Assembly: GCF_020544465.1 (NCBI RefSeq)
Contig: NZ_CP066126.1
Span: 4,092,001 to 4,156,000 of the forward strand
Direction: 5' to 3'
Length of the DNA stretch: 64,000 bases
From: Chromobacterium rhizoryzae
GTDB taxonomy: Bacteria; Pseudomonadota; Gammaproteobacteria; Burkholderiales; Chromobacteriaceae
Shown here one piece after another: positions 24,531 through 33,500 of this stretch. The position numbers were made by a program, and so were the translations under genes. The notes below the pieces were generated by a model that did no database searches, had not been told where the DNA came from, and worked only from the letters and a program-made list of their open reading frames with translations. Position 1 is the stretch's first letter, and every line of letters starts with the position of its first letter.

Positions 24531-25826
24531 TCAACACCATTTGTGGTCCACCAAGGTCTTTCCGTGTTCGATCGCGTACTCGAACTCGTGACGGAAATGC
24601 TTGGTGAAACTGCGAACCGGGAACACGGCGGCGTCGGCCAGCGCACAGATGGTGCGGCCCGCCATATTGTTGCCCACGGAATCCAGAAGCTCCAGATCGC
24701 CCGGACGGCCCTGGCCGTTGGCGATGCGATGGATCACGCGGTACAGCCAGCCGGTGCCTTCGCGGCACGGCGTGCACTGGCCGCAGGATTCTTCATGGTA
24801 GAAGTAGGCCAGACGCTCCAGCGCCTTGATCATGCACACGTCTTCGTTCATCACGATGACAGCGCCGGAACCCAGCATCGAGCCGGCTTTGGCGATGCTG
24901 TCGTAGTCCATTGTGCACTGCATCATGACGTCGGCGGGCAGGATGGGCGCGGACGAGCCGCCCGGGATCACCGCCTTGAGCTTTTTGCCGTCGCGCATGC
25001 CGCCGGCCATTTCCAGCAGTTCGGAGAACGGGGTGCCCAGCGGGATTTCGTAGTTGCCCGGACGGTTCACGTGGCCGGACACCGAGAACAGCTTGGTGCC
25101 GCCGTTGTTCGGCTTGCCCTTTTCCAGGAAGGGCTGCGCGCCGTCGCGGATGATGAAGGGCACCGAGGCGAACGATTCGGTGTTGTTGATGGTGGTCGGC
25201 TTGCCGTACAGGCCGAAGCTGGCCGGGAACGGCGGCTTGAAGCGCGGTTGACCCTTCTTGCCTTCCAGCGATTCCAGCAGCGCGGTTTCCTCGCCGCAGA
25301 TGTAGGCGCCGTAGCCGTGATGGGCGAACAGGTCGAAGTTGAAGCCGGAACCCAGGATGTTCTCGCCGAGGAGGCCCGCCTTGCGCGCTTCGTCCAGCGC
25401 TTCTTCGAAACGCTCGTACTCGGCGAAGATTTCACCGTGGATGTAGTTGTAGCCGGCCTTGGTGCCCATCGCGTAACCGGCGATGATCATGCCTTCGATC
25501 AGCGAATGCGGATTGAAGCGCAGGATGTCGCGGTCCTTGAAAGTGCCCGGTTCGCCCTCGTCGGTGTTGCACACCACGTATTTGTCGCCCGGGAAGGAGC
25601 GCGGCATGAAGCTCCACTTCAGGCCGGTGGGGAAACCCGCGCCGCCGCGGCCGCGCAGGCCGGAGTTCTTCACTTCGGCGATCACGTCTTCCTGGGCCAT
25701 CTTGCTGTCCAGGATGCGGCGCAGCGCCTGGTAGCCTCCGCGCGCCTCGTAGGCGCTCAGTTGCCAGCAATGGGGGTCGGAAGTGTCGACGCCATCGAAA
25801 ATCACGCCATTGACGAAGATTGCCAT
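24531..25826 (-). CDS. nuoF: NADH-quinone oxidoreductase subunit F
   Basis: A 431-residue subunit that binds NADH, FMN and the N3 [4Fe-4S] cluster. The FMN/NADH glycine-rich motif is GLRGRGGAGFPTGLKW (about residue 55-70) and the cluster ligands are in ESCGQCTPCREG plus the Cys of TICALADAA. Its ATG overlaps the nuoE stop codon by one base (TAATG), so translation is coupled. Confidence 0.98.
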   Translation of the reverse strand: MAIFVNGVIFDGVDTSDPHCWQLSAYEARGGYQALRRILDSKMAQEDVIAEVKNSGLRGRGGAGFPTGLKWSFMPRSFPGDKYVVCNTDEGEPGTFKDRDILRFNPHSLIEGMIIAGYAMGTKAGYNYIHGEIFAEYERFEEALDEARKAGLLGENILGSGFNFDLFAHHGYGAYICGEETALLESLEGKKGQPRFKPPFPASFGLYGKPTTINNTESFASVPFIIRDGAQPFLEKGKPNNGGTKLFSVSGHVNRPGNYEIPLGTPFSELLEMAGGMRDGKKLKAVIPGGSSAPILPADVMMQCTMDYDSIAKAGSMLGSGAVIVMNEDVCMIKALERLAYFYHEESCGQCTPCREGTGWLYRVIHRIANGQGRPGDLELLDSVGNNMAGRTICALADAAVFPVRSFTKHFRHEFEYAIEHGKTLVDHKWC

Positions 25827-26326
25827 TATTTCAGCTCCGCCAGTTTCTTATCGATTGCTTCGGGCGTCATGAAGCTGCACATCTTGTGGTTGTTGACCAG
25901 CAAGACCGGCGCGTCGCCACAGGCGCCCATGCACTCCCCTTCCAGCAAGGTGTACTTGCCGTCGGCGCTGGTTTCGCCGATGGCGACGCCCAGCTTCTTG
26001 GAGATGTACTCGGCGGCGTTGACGCCGCCGGACAAGGCACAGGGCAGGTTGGTGCAGACAGTGATCTTGTACTGCCCAACCGGCTTCATGTCGTACATAT
26101 TGTAAAAGGTGGCGACTTCGTACGCGGCTACCGGCGGGATCTGCAGGTAGTTGGCGACGAACTCGATCACCTCGGTATTCAGGCAACGCTCCTCCGGAGC
26201 GGAGCCCGCTTCGCGACGTTCAGTCAGCGCGATGCGCAAGGCGCCCATCACCGCGGACCGTTTCTGGTCGGCGGGATATTTGGCGACTTCGCGATCGATT
26301 TTGGCTAGCGATTCAGCGGACAGCAT
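25826..26326 (-). CDS. nuoE: NADH-quinone oxidoreductase subunit E
   Basis: A 166-residue thioredoxin-like [2Fe-2S] protein (N1a). The ligands are in CTNLPCAL and CMGACGDAP. It passes or stores electrons next to the FMN site of NuoF. It overlaps both neighbours by about one base. Confidence 0.97.
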   Translation of the reverse strand: MLSAESLAKIDREVAKYPADQKRSAVMGALRIALTERREAGSAPEERCLNTEVIEFVANYLQIPPVAAYEVATFYNMYDMKPVGQYKITVCTNLPCALSGGVNAAEYISKKLGVAIGETSADGKYTLLEGECMGACGDAPVLLVNNHKMCSFMTPEAIDKKLAELK

Positions 26327-27579
26327 CAGCGGTCAATCTCCCCAAACACGATATCCTGCGTACCGATGATGGCCACCACGTCGGCGATCATATGGCCCTT
26401 GGCCATCTCGTCCAGCGCCGCCAGGTGGGCGTAGCCGGGCGCGCGGATCTTCAGGCGGTACGGCTTGTTGGCGCCGTCGGACACCAGGTAGACGCCGAAC
26501 TCGCCTTTCGGGTGCTCGGTGCCCACATAAGCCTCGCCCTCCGGCACGTGCATGCCTTCGGTAAACAGTTTGAAGTGGTGGATCAGGTCTTCCATATTGG
26601 CCTTCATGCCTTCGCGCGAAGGCGGCGCCACTTTATGGTTGTCGGTGATCACCGGGCCCGGGTTCTTGCGCAGCCATTCCACGCACTGGCGGATGATGCG
26701 GTTGGACTGACGCATTTCCTCGACGCGCACCAGGTAGCGGTCGTAGCAATCGCCGTTGACGCCCACCGGGATATCGAAATCCAGCTTGGAATACACATCG
26801 TAGGGCTGCTTCTTGCGCAAATCCCAGGCAATGCCGGAGCCGCGCAGCATCGGGCCGGTCAGGCCCAGGTTCAGCGCGCGCTCGGGCGTCACCACGCCGA
26901 TGCCGACGGTGCGCTGTTTCCAGATGCGGTTGTCGGTCAGCAGGGTCTCGTACTCGTCCACATAGCCCGGGAAGCGCTGGGTGAACTCGTCGATGAAGTC
27001 CAGCAGCGAACCCTGGCGGCCTTCGTTGCGGCGGGCCAGTTCGCGGGCGTTCTTGATCTTGGAGACGGTGTACTGCGGCATGCTGTCCGGCAGATCGCGA
27101 TACACGCCGCCGGGACGGAAGTAAGCCGCGTGCAGACGCGCGCCGGACACCGCCTCATAGCAGTCCATCAGGTCTTCGCGTTCGCGGAAGGCGTACAGGA
27201 ACACGGTCATCGCGCCGATGTCGAGGCCGTGCGCGCCAATCCACAGCAAGTGGTTCAGCAGACGGGTGATCTCGGCGAACATCACGCGGATGTATTGCGC
27301 GCGTTCCGGCACGTCGATGCCCAGCAGCTTCTCGATGGACAGGCAGTAAGCGTGCTCGTTGCACATCATGGACACGTAGTCGAGACGGTCCATATAAGGC
27401 AGCGACTGGATGAAGGTCTTGCTCTCGGCCAGCTTCTCGGTGCCGCGGTGCAGCAGGCCGATGTGCGGGTCGGCGCGCTGGACGACTTCGCCGTCCAGTT
27501 CCAGCACCAGGCGCAACACGCCGTGCGCGGCCGGGTGCTGCGGGCCGAAGTTGAGGGTGTAGTTACGGATTTCAGCCAC
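26326..27579 (-). CDS. nuoD: NADH-quinone oxidoreductase subunit D
   Basis: A 417-residue subunit (49-kDa equivalent) that forms the quinone-binding pocket with NuoB. It shows NFGPQHPAAHGVLRLVLELDGE, HIGLLHRGTEKL and the C-terminal DIVFGEIDR. It is separate from nuoC, unlike the fused nuoCD of enterobacteria, and overlaps it by 8 bp. Confidence 0.98.
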   Translation of the reverse strand: MAEIRNYTLNFGPQHPAAHGVLRLVLELDGEVVQRADPHIGLLHRGTEKLAESKTFIQSLPYMDRLDYVSMMCNEHAYCLSIEKLLGIDVPERAQYIRVMFAEITRLLNHLLWIGAHGLDIGAMTVFLYAFREREDLMDCYEAVSGARLHAAYFRPGGVYRDLPDSMPQYTVSKIKNARELARRNEGRQGSLLDFIDEFTQRFPGYVDEYETLLTDNRIWKQRTVGIGVVTPERALNLGLTGPMLRGSGIAWDLRKKQPYDVYSKLDFDIPVGVNGDCYDRYLVRVEEMRQSNRIIRQCVEWLRKNPGPVITDNHKVAPPSREGMKANMEDLIHHFKLFTEGMHVPEGEAYVGTEHPKGEFGVYLVSDGANKPYRLKIRAPGYAHLAALDEMAKGHMIADVVAIIGTQDIVFGEIDR

Positions 27580-28168
27580 CGTAGTTCTCCTCGCGAATGA
27601 TGCGCGGCGTGATTTCGCGCGGCTCGATGGTCACCGGCTGATAGATCACGCGCTGTTGTGTCGGGTCGTAACGCATTTCCACGTGACCGGACAGCGGGAA
27701 GTCCTTGCGGAACGGATGGCCGACGAAACCGTAGTCGGTCAGGATGCGGCGCAGGTCGGGGTGGCCGTCGAAAACGATGCCGAACAGGTCGAACGCTTCG
27801 CGCTCGAACCAGTTGACGCCGCTCCAGACGCCGACGACCGAGTCGACCACCGGGAAGGCGTCGTCTTCGGCGAACACGCGCAGGCGGACGCGCTGATTGT
27901 GCTTGACCGACAACAGGTGGTAGACAACGGCGAAGCGCGGACCGTCCCATACCTCGTCGCGGTATGCGCTGTAGTCCACGCCGCACAAATCGATGCATTG
28001 CTCAAAAGACAGGTCGGCGTGATCGCGCAGCGTGGTCGCCACGGCGATCAGATCCGCCGCCTTGCATACAATGGTCAGCTCTTCCAGAGCCAGCGTGCTT
28101 TGCACGAGCTTGTCGCCCAGCGCCTGCTGCACAGCCGACCCTAACGCTTCCATTTTCTTGGAGGCCAT
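27572..28168 (-). CDS. nuoC: NADH-quinone oxidoreductase subunit C
   Basis: A 198-residue subunit (30-kDa equivalent) with the family signature ERE-type region WFEREAFDLFGIVFDGHPDL and GHPFRKDFPLSG. It lies 11 bp after nuoB and overlaps nuoD by 8 bp, which fits tight stoichiometric coupling. Confidence 0.97.
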   Translation of the reverse strand: MASKKMEALGSAVQQALGDKLVQSTLALEELTIVCKAADLIAVATTLRDHADLSFEQCIDLCGVDYSAYRDEVWDGPRFAVVYHLLSVKHNQRVRLRVFAEDDAFPVVDSVVGVWSGVNWFEREAFDLFGIVFDGHPDLRRILTDYGFVGHPFRKDFPLSGHVEMRYDPTQQRVIYQPVTIEPREITPRIIREENYGG

Positions 28169-28179
28169 AAGTTTCTACC

Positions 28180-28656
28180 TTAGCGGGCGATGGTGTTGGT
28201 GCGTTTGATCTTGTTCTGCAGCTGAATGATGCCGTACAGCAAGGCCTCTGCAGTTGGCGGACAGCCGGGCACGTAGACGTCGACCGGCACGATGCGATCG
28301 CAGCCGCGCACGACTGAATAGGAATAATGATAATAGCCGCCGCCGTTGGCACAGGACCCCATCGAGATCACCCAGCGCGGCTCGGCCATCTGGTCGTAAA
28401 CCTTGCGCAGGGCCGGAGCCATCTTGTTGCACAGCGTGCCGGCCACGATCATCAGATCGGACTGGCGCGGGCTGGGACGGAACACGATGCCGAAACGGTC
28501 CAGGTCGTAGCGCGCCGCGCCGGCGTGCATCATCTCGACCGCGCAACAGGCCAGACCAAAGGTCATCGGCCACAGCGAACCGGTTCGGGTGTAATTGATG
28601 AGCTTGTCAGCCGTCGTGGTGACAAACCCCTTCTCCAGAATACCTTCTACTCCCAT
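28180..28656 (-). CDS. nuoB: NADH-quinone oxidoreductase subunit B
   Basis: A 158-residue subunit that carries the terminal N2 [4Fe-4S] cluster. The ligands are the paired Cys in GLACCAVEMM, Cys in GSCANGGG and Cys in PGCPP. ATG 28656 was chosen (MGVEGILEKGF), since the frame upstream lies in the end of nuoA and matches no homologue; this start overlaps nuoA by 10 bp. Confidence 0.98.
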   Translation of the reverse strand: MGVEGILEKGFVTTTADKLINYTRTGSLWPMTFGLACCAVEMMHAGAARYDLDRFGIVFRPSPRQSDLMIVAGTLCNKMAPALRKVYDQMAEPRWVISMGSCANGGGYYHYSYSVVRGCDRIVPVDVYVPGCPPTAEALLYGIIQLQNKIKRTNTIAR

Positions 28657-29003
28657 TCCAGAGCTCCTTTTTTCCACATGTAGACGAAGCCCAGGGTCAA
28701 TACACCCAGGAACTCCACCATGACGCCCAGACCATAGGTCCCCAGCTCCTTCAACACCACCGCCCACGGCAGCAGGAAGGCGACCTCGAGGTCGAACAGG
28801 ATGAAGAGGATGGCTATCAGATAATAGCGGACGTCAAACTTCATGCGGGCATCTTCGAAAGCCTCGAAGCCGCACTCATACGGAGACAGTTTCTCAGGAT
28901 CGGGACGGTTGGGAGCCAGCAGTTTGCCCAATAAAATAGGGCCTACGCCGACCAACAGTCCGACCATGACAAACAGCAGAATGGGAAAGTAATTTTGCAG
29001 CAT
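28647..29003 (-). CDS. nuoA: NADH-quinone oxidoreductase subunit A
   Basis: A 118-residue, three-helix membrane subunit (ND3 equivalent) with the conserved Cys loop SPYECGFEAFEDARMKFDVRY. It is the first gene of the complex I operon. Only 17 bp separate it from a terminator-like hairpin, so its transcript must come from further upstream. Confidence 0.97.
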   Translation of the reverse strand: MLQNYFPILLFVMVGLLVGVGPILLGKLLAPNRPDPEKLSPYECGFEAFEDARMKFDVRYYLIAILFILFDLEVAFLLPWAVVLKELGTYGLGVMVEFLGVLTLGFVYMWKKGALEWE

Positions 29004-29020
29004 TTCCCGTACACCCCCAC

Positions 29021-29040
29021 AAAAAAGGGGGTTACCCCCC
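29021..29040 (-). terminator. Terminator-like hairpin in the nuoA leader
   Basis: On the minus strand GGGGGG-TAA-CCCCC is followed by T6, 17 bp before the nuoA start. It looks like a compact intrinsic terminator but lies in front of a gene that must be expressed, so an attenuator is an option. Confidence 0.6.
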
Positions 29041-29050
29041 TTGGCTCCAA

Positions 29051-29087
29051 ATAAAACAGGCCACCGGAGTCCCGGTGGCCTGTTTTT
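29051..29087. terminator. Terminator after tRNA-Leu
   Basis: A 15-bp stem AAAACAGGCCACCGG / CCGGTGGCCTGTTTT has T runs on both strands. It lies 7 bp beyond the tRNA-Leu 3' end. Confidence 0.85.
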
Positions 29088-29093
29088 GAATGG

Positions 29094-29180
29094 TGGTGCC
29101 GACAGTGAGACTCGAACTCACACAGCTTTCGCCACTACCCCCTCAAGATAGCGTGTCTACCAATTTCACCATGTCGGCAC
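29094..29180 (-). tRNA. tRNA-Leu (anticodon GAG)
   Basis: An 87-nt class II tRNA on the minus strand with acceptor arm GTGCCGA / TCGGCAC, anticodon loop TTGAGGG (GAG), long variable arm TGGCGAAAGCTG, T-arm GAGTTCGAGTCTC and encoded CCA. It sits between secG and nuoA, a common betaproteobacterial arrangement. Confidence 0.96.
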
Positions 29181-29195
29181 AGCAAGCTTTAATTG

Positions 29196-29546
29196 TTACT
29201 CCGGTATTTTCGATGTCGTACCCGAAGCTTTATCGCTAGGCACACCGGCCGGGATTTGCGGTGCAACCTGTTCAACCTTGGTCCCCATTACGCCCAAATC
29301 GCTTTTTCCGCCCCCAGACAGAAAAACCAGAGCAAGGGAAGTCGAGAAGAACACGGCCGCTGCGACAGCGGTTGTCCTACTCAAGAAATTCGCAGAACCA
29401 GACGCGCCGAACAAGCTACCGGAAGAGCCGCTACCGAAAGCCGCCCCCATGTCCGCGCCTTTGCCGTGCTGCATCAAAACCAGCACGATAATAGTCCCTG
29501 CAGACAGGATATTTACAATCCAGATAAGCGTCTTAATAAGTTCCAT
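29196..29546 (-). CDS. secG: Protein-export membrane protein SecG
   Basis: A 116-residue SecYEG subunit with two membrane helices (about 5-22 and 55-78), the conserved LMQHGKGADMGAAFGSG segment between them and a Thr/Ser/Pro-rich tail. It starts 1 bp after tpiA and is followed by tRNA-Leu, so it is expected to be co-transcribed with both. Confidence 0.95.
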   Translation of the reverse strand: MELIKTLIWIVNILSAGTIIVLVLMQHGKGADMGAAFGSGSSGSLFGASGSANFLSRTTAVAAAVFFSTSLALVFLSGGGKSDLGVMGTKVEQVAPQIPAGVPSDKASGTTSKIPE

Positions 29547-29547
29547 A

Positions 29548-30294
29548 CTATATCAATTTTCCTGCGGCTTGGCAAATTGCCCTGAATGAACCGGCGTCCA
29601 GAGATGCCCCTCCAACAAGGGCTCCGTCGACATTTTCAGTCGCCAGAATCGCTTCGGCATTCTCTGCCTTGACACTGCCGCCGTAGAGGACGCGAATATT
29701 ATCGGAGGCCTTGACGTTTTGCAAGCACCAATTTTTGATCGCGCCGTGGATTTCGGCGATTTGCGCCAGCGTCGCCACCTTGCCGGTGCCGATGGCCCAG
29801 ACCGGTTCATAAGCCACAACGTATTCACCATGGTCTATCTCGGACAGAAGCGCAAGCTGATCTCTAATCACCTCCAACTGACGGCCCGCCTCGCGCTCGT
29901 CCAGCGTTTCCCCGACGCACAACACCGGCACCAGGCCGGCGGCGATGGCGGCGCGCATCTTCTTCAGTAGAACCGCGTTGCTCTCGCCAAAGTACTGGCG
30001 GCGCTCCGAGTGGCCCACCAGGGTGTAAGCGCAGCCGATGTCGGCCAGCATCGCGGCGCTGGTCTCGCCGGTGAAGGCGCCGTCCTGATCGAAGGCGCTG
30101 ACGTCTTGCGCGCACAAGCGCAAGGCCTGACCGCGCAGCCGCTCGCCCAGGCCGGCCAGGTAGATCGCCGGCGCGGCCACGCCGATCCAGTCGCGGTTGC
30201 TCGTCTCGTCCGCCAGCAGCGCCTGCAGCAGCGTCTGCGCGCTGTCGGCGCGGGTATTCATCTTCCAGTTGCCAATCACCAGCTTGCCGGCCAT
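29548..30294 (-). CDS. tpiA: Triosephosphate isomerase
   Basis: A 248-residue TIM-barrel glycolytic enzyme. Catalytic residues are seen as Lys in GNWKMN (residue 11 region), His in VGHSERR and Glu in AYEPVWAIGTG, with the phosphate-binding YGGSVK and GALVGGASL segments. It is the first gene of the tpiA-secG-tRNA-Leu-nuo block and has a good promoter directly upstream. Confidence 0.98.
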   Translation of the reverse strand: MAGKLVIGNWKMNTRADSAQTLLQALLADETSNRDWIGVAAPAIYLAGLGERLRGQALRLCAQDVSAFDQDGAFTGETSAAMLADIGCAYTLVGHSERRQYFGESNAVLLKKMRAAIAAGLVPVLCVGETLDEREAGRQLEVIRDQLALLSEIDHGEYVVAYEPVWAIGTGKVATLAQIAEIHGAIKNWCLQNVKASDNIRVLYGGSVKAENAEAILATENVDGALVGGASLDAGSFRAICQAAGKLI

Positions 30295-30326
30295 CTCCGC
30301 CTCCCGCGATTCTTAAATATCCGCCG

Positions 30327-30356
30327 ATTATATCCGCAGCCGCCATCTTGGCTCAA
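30327..30356 (-). promoter_or_regulatory. Promoter of tpiA (and probably the secG-tRNA-Leu-nuo block)
   Basis: TTGAGC (30351-30356) and a perfect TATAAT (30327-30332) are separated by 18 bp on the minus strand, about 32 bp before the tpiA start. It is the best promoter seen upstream of nuo. Confidence 0.65.
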
Positions 30357-30407
30357 ACCGGCATCCGGCTGATGTTGATTGTCCGCAAACGAAGCCGTTT
30401 CGACGAC

Positions 30408-30425
30408 TTGTAATATTCCTGAAAA
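30408..30425 (+). promoter_or_regulatory. Candidate Pho box upstream of pstS
   Basis: TTGTAAT-ATTC-CTGAAAA has the 7-4-7 layout of a PhoB box (CTGTCAT-N4-CTGTCAT) with several mismatches. A weak -10 (TTAGCA) follows 10 bp later, the spacing used by PhoB-dependent promoters. Confidence 0.4.
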
Positions 30426-30482
30426 ATTTCAGCCTTAGCATGCGCCCATCACCACGCACCTCATCCATTCTCAGGAGTAGGC

Positions 30483-31526
30483 ATGAAACAGTCTGTTCGT
30501 CTGGCCGCATCGTTTGTACTGGGTTCCGTCTGCCTGTCCGGCGCGGCCGTGGCCGCCGACATCACCGGCGCGGGCGCCACCTTCCCGTACCCGCTGTACG
30601 CCAAATGGGCCGCCGCCTACAAGGCCGGCACCAATAATAATCTGAACTATCAATCCATCGGTTCCGGCGGCGGCATCAAGCAGATCCAGTCCAAGACCGT
30701 GGATTTCGGCGCGTCCGATATGCCGCTGAAGCCGGAAGAGCTGGAAAAATCCGGACTGACCCAATTCCCCACCGTGATCGGCGGCGTGGTGCCGGTGCTG
30801 AACGTGCCCGGCATCACCCCGGGACAAGTGAAGTTCACCGGCCCGCTGCTGGCCGACATCTACCTGGGCAAGGTGTCCAAGTGGAACGACCCGGCCATCG
30901 CCAAGCTGAACCCCGGCGTCAAGCTGCCGGACCTGCGCATCTCCGTGGTGCGTCGCTCCGACGGCTCCGGCACCACTTTCATCTTCACCAACTACCTGTC
31001 CAAGGTCTCTCCGGACTGGGCCAAGGAAGTGGGCTCCAACACCGCGGTCAGCTGGAAAGGCAACCCGGTGGGCGGCAAGGGCAATGAGGGCGTGGCCAAC
31101 TACGTGACCCGCATCAAGGGCGCGATCGGCTACGTGGAATACGCCTACGCCAAGCAGAACAAGCTGGCCTTCGGCCTGATGCAGAACCAGGCCGGCAGCT
31201 TCGTCAAGCCGGACGAGTCCAGCTTCAAGGCCGCCGCCGCCAACGCCGACTGGAAAAAAGCGCCGGGCTTCTATCTGCTGCTGACCAACCAGCCGGGCAA
31301 GGACAGCTGGCCGATCGCCGGCGCCACCTTCATCCTGATGCACAAGAAACAGGACAAGCCGGCGCAAGGCGGCGAGGTGCTGAAGTTCTTCGACTGGGCT
31401 TACAAGAACGGCGACAAGACCGCGCTGGATCTGGACTACATCCCGATGCCGGACGCGATCAAGGGCGTGATCCGCGCCAGCTGGAAGCAAATTGCCGACA
31501 ACGGCGGCAAGCCGGTGTGGAACTGA
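30483..31526 (+). CDS. pstS: Phosphate ABC transporter, periplasmic phosphate-binding protein
   Basis: A 347-residue protein with a cleaved signal peptide (MKQSVRLAASFVLGSVCLSGAAVAA) and a mature start DITGAGATFPYPLYAKW. Phosphate-binding stretches include GSGGGIKQI, DFGASDMPL and RRSDGSGTTFIFTNYL. ATG 30483 has AGGAG 6 bases upstream. It delivers phosphate to PstCA in the inner membrane. A hairpin with a T tail follows it, which should make it more abundant than the membrane components. Confidence 0.97.
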   Translation: MKQSVRLAASFVLGSVCLSGAAVAADITGAGATFPYPLYAKWAAAYKAGTNNNLNYQSIGSGGGIKQIQSKTVDFGASDMPLKPEELEKSGLTQFPTVIGGVVPVLNVPGITPGQVKFTGPLLADIYLGKVSKWNDPAIAKLNPGVKLPDLRISVVRRSDGSGTTFIFTNYLSKVSPDWAKEVGSNTAVSWKGNPVGGKGNEGVANYVTRIKGAIGYVEYAYAKQNKLAFGLMQNQAGSFVKPDESSFKAAAANADWKKAPGFYLLLTNQPGKDSWPIAGATFILMHKKQDKPAQGGEVLKFFDWAYKNGDKTALDLDYIPMPDAIKGVIRASWKQIADNGGKPVWN

Positions 31527-31549
31527 GCCGCATACAATGCACGCAAGCG

Positions 31550-31575
31550 GCCGGGGACGCGCTCCCCGGCTTTTT
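31550..31575 (+). terminator. Partial terminator between pstS and pstC
   Basis: An 8-bp stem GCCGGGGA / TCCCCGGC with a 5-base loop is followed by T5. It ends 9 bp before the pstC start. It probably lets only part of the transcripts continue, giving an excess of PstS. Confidence 0.75.
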
Positions 31576-31584
31576 GTCTGATAA

Positions 31585-32559
31585 ATGAGCATGCATATGC
31601 AAAAGTTGAGCAATCCGCAGCAAATCAAAACCCAGTTATTGCTGGACAATCTGTTCCGCTGGGTCACCCGTTTTTTCGCCTTCCTGGTGCTGGCCTTGCT
31701 GGTGGGCATCCTGATTTCGCTGTTGATCGGCGCGCTGCCGAGCATCCACGCCTTCGGCTTCAAGTTTCTGGTCACCAGCGACTGGGACCCGGTCAATGAG
31801 CGGTTCGGCGCGCTGGTGCCCATCTTCGGCACCCTGGCCACCTCTTTCATCGCCTTGCTGATCGGCGTGCCGGTCAGCTTCGGCATCGCCCTGTTCCTGA
31901 CCGAGCTGTGCCCCACCTGGCTGAAGCGGCCGCTGGGCATCGCGGTGGAACTGCTGGCCGGCATCCCGTCCATCATCTACGGCATGTGGGGCCTGTTCGT
32001 GTTCGCGCCCATCTTCGCCGACCACGTGCAGCCGCTGCTGATCGACACCCTGGGCGAGGTGCCGCTGCTGGGCGTGCTGTTCCAGGGCGCGCCGATGGGC
32101 ATAGGCATTTTCACCGCCGGCCTGATCCTGGCCATCATGATCATTCCCTTCATCGCCTCGGTGATGCGCGACGTGTTCGAAGTGGTGCCGGTGATGCTGA
32201 AGGAGTCCGCCTACGGCCTGGGCTCCACCACCTGGGAAGTGGTGCGCTACGTGGTGCTGCCCTACACCAAGACCGGCGTGGTCGGCGGCATCATGCTGGG
32301 CCTGGGCCGCGCGCTGGGCGAGACCATGGCGGTGACCTTCGTCATCGGCAACTCCACCCGTTTCGCCGCCGGCCTGTTCGAGCCGGGCAATTCCATCGCC
32401 TCCTCGCTGGCCAATGAGTTCGCCGAGGCCAACGGCGAGCTGTATCTCTCCTCCCTGATTCAACTGGGCCTGATTCTGTTCTTCATCACCTTCGTGGTGC
32501 TGGCGTGTTCTAAACTGCTGTTGCTGCGCCTGAAGAAACAGGAAGGTCGTCCTTCCTGA
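31585..32559 (+). CDS. pstC: Phosphate ABC transporter, permease PstC
   Basis: A 324-residue permease with six predicted membrane segments and the inner-membrane ABC coupling loop around KESAYGLGSTTWEVVRYVVLPYTKTG. It forms the channel with PstA. Three in-frame ATGs lie close together (31585, 31591, 31597) and none has a good ribosome site; the first is given. The gene immediately follows the intercistronic terminator. Confidence 0.95.
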   Translation: MSMHMQKLSNPQQIKTQLLLDNLFRWVTRFFAFLVLALLVGILISLLIGALPSIHAFGFKFLVTSDWDPVNERFGALVPIFGTLATSFIALLIGVPVSFGIALFLTELCPTWLKRPLGIAVELLAGIPSIIYGMWGLFVFAPIFADHVQPLLIDTLGEVPLLGVLFQGAPMGIGIFTAGLILAIMIIPFIASVMRDVFEVVPVMLKESAYGLGSTTWEVVRYVVLPYTKTGVVGGIMLGLGRALGETMAVTFVIGNSTRFAAGLFEPGNSIASSLANEFAEANGELYLSSLIQLGLILFFITFVVLACSKLLLLRLKKQEGRPS

Positions 32560-32561
32560 GC

Positions 32562-33488
32562 ATGAGAGACGCTAACCGCATGAGCCAAACCGTTATGACT
32601 TCCGCCCTGCGCCCGCCCCAGTCCGCCATCGCCGCCAAAGCCGACAGCAGCGTCTATCGCCGCCGCCGGCTGGTGAACCGCGTCAATATGGGCGCCTCGA
32701 TGTTCACCATGGCCTTCGGGCTGTTCTGGCTGTTCTGGATTCTGACCACCCTGTTGCAGCACGGCCTGTCCGGGCTCAACTGGGAGGTGTTCACCTCCAG
32801 CACCCCGCCGCCGGGCAGCACCGGCGGCCTGGCCAACGCCATTTACGGCAGCCTGATGATGACCGGCTTCGGCACCTTGTTCGGCACGCCGATCGGCATC
32901 CTGGCCGGCATCTATCTGGCCGAGTTCGGCCAGCGCGGCTGGCTGGCACCGGCCACCCGCTTCATCAACGACATCCTGCTGTCCGCGCCGTCCATCGTCA
33001 TCGGCCTGTTCATCTACGAAGTCTACGTGGTGTCGGTCGGCCACTTTTCCGGCTGGGCCGGCTCCTTCGCGCTGGCCATCCTGGTGATTCCGGTGGTGGT
33101 GCGCACCACCGAGAACATGCTGCGCCTGGTGCCGGGCAGCCTGCGCGAAGCCGCGTCCGCGCTGGGCGCGCCGCAGTGGAAAGTCACCTTGCACGTCACC
33201 CTGCGCTCGGCCAAGGCCGGCGTGCTGACCGGCATCCTGCTGGCGGTGGCGCGCATTTCCGGCGAAACCGCGCCGCTGTTGTTCACCGCGCTGAACAACC
33301 AGTTCTTCAACAGCAATATGAACCAGCCGATGGCCAACCTGCCCATCGTAATCTTCCAGTTCGCGATGAGCCCGTACGAAGACTGGCACAAGCTGGCCTG
33401 GGCCGGCTCCCTGTTGATCACCTTCAGCGTGCTGACGCTGAATATCGTTGCCCGCTGGATGGGCAGCCAGAAAAACCAATCGCATTAA
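32562..33488 (+). CDS. pstA: Phosphate ABC transporter, permease PstA
   Basis: A 308-residue permease with six membrane segments and the coupling motif REAASALGAPQWKVTLHVTLRSAKAG. It begins 2 bp after pstC. ATG 32580 (MSQTV) is a possible alternative start. Confidence 0.95.
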   Translation: MRDANRMSQTVMTSALRPPQSAIAAKADSSVYRRRRLVNRVNMGASMFTMAFGLFWLFWILTTLLQHGLSGLNWEVFTSSTPPPGSTGGLANAIYGSLMMTGFGTLFGTPIGILAGIYLAEFGQRGWLAPATRFINDILLSAPSIVIGLFIYEVYVVSVGHFSGWAGSFALAILVIPVVVRTTENMLRLVPGSLREAASALGAPQWKVTLHVTLRSAKAGVLTGILLAVARISGETAPLLFTALNNQFFNSNMNQPMANLPIVIFQFAMSPYEDWHKLAWAGSLLITFSVLTLNIVARWMGSQKNQSH

Positions 33489-33500
33489 GGCTTGCAGACC

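Noticed and set aside
21060..26105. An open frame of about 1680 codons on the plus strand opposite nuoH-nuoE
   Set aside because: It is exactly antisense to five well-identified nuo genes; its translation is His/Gln/Arg/Val-rich without domains, as expected for a shadow frame in GC-rich coding DNA.
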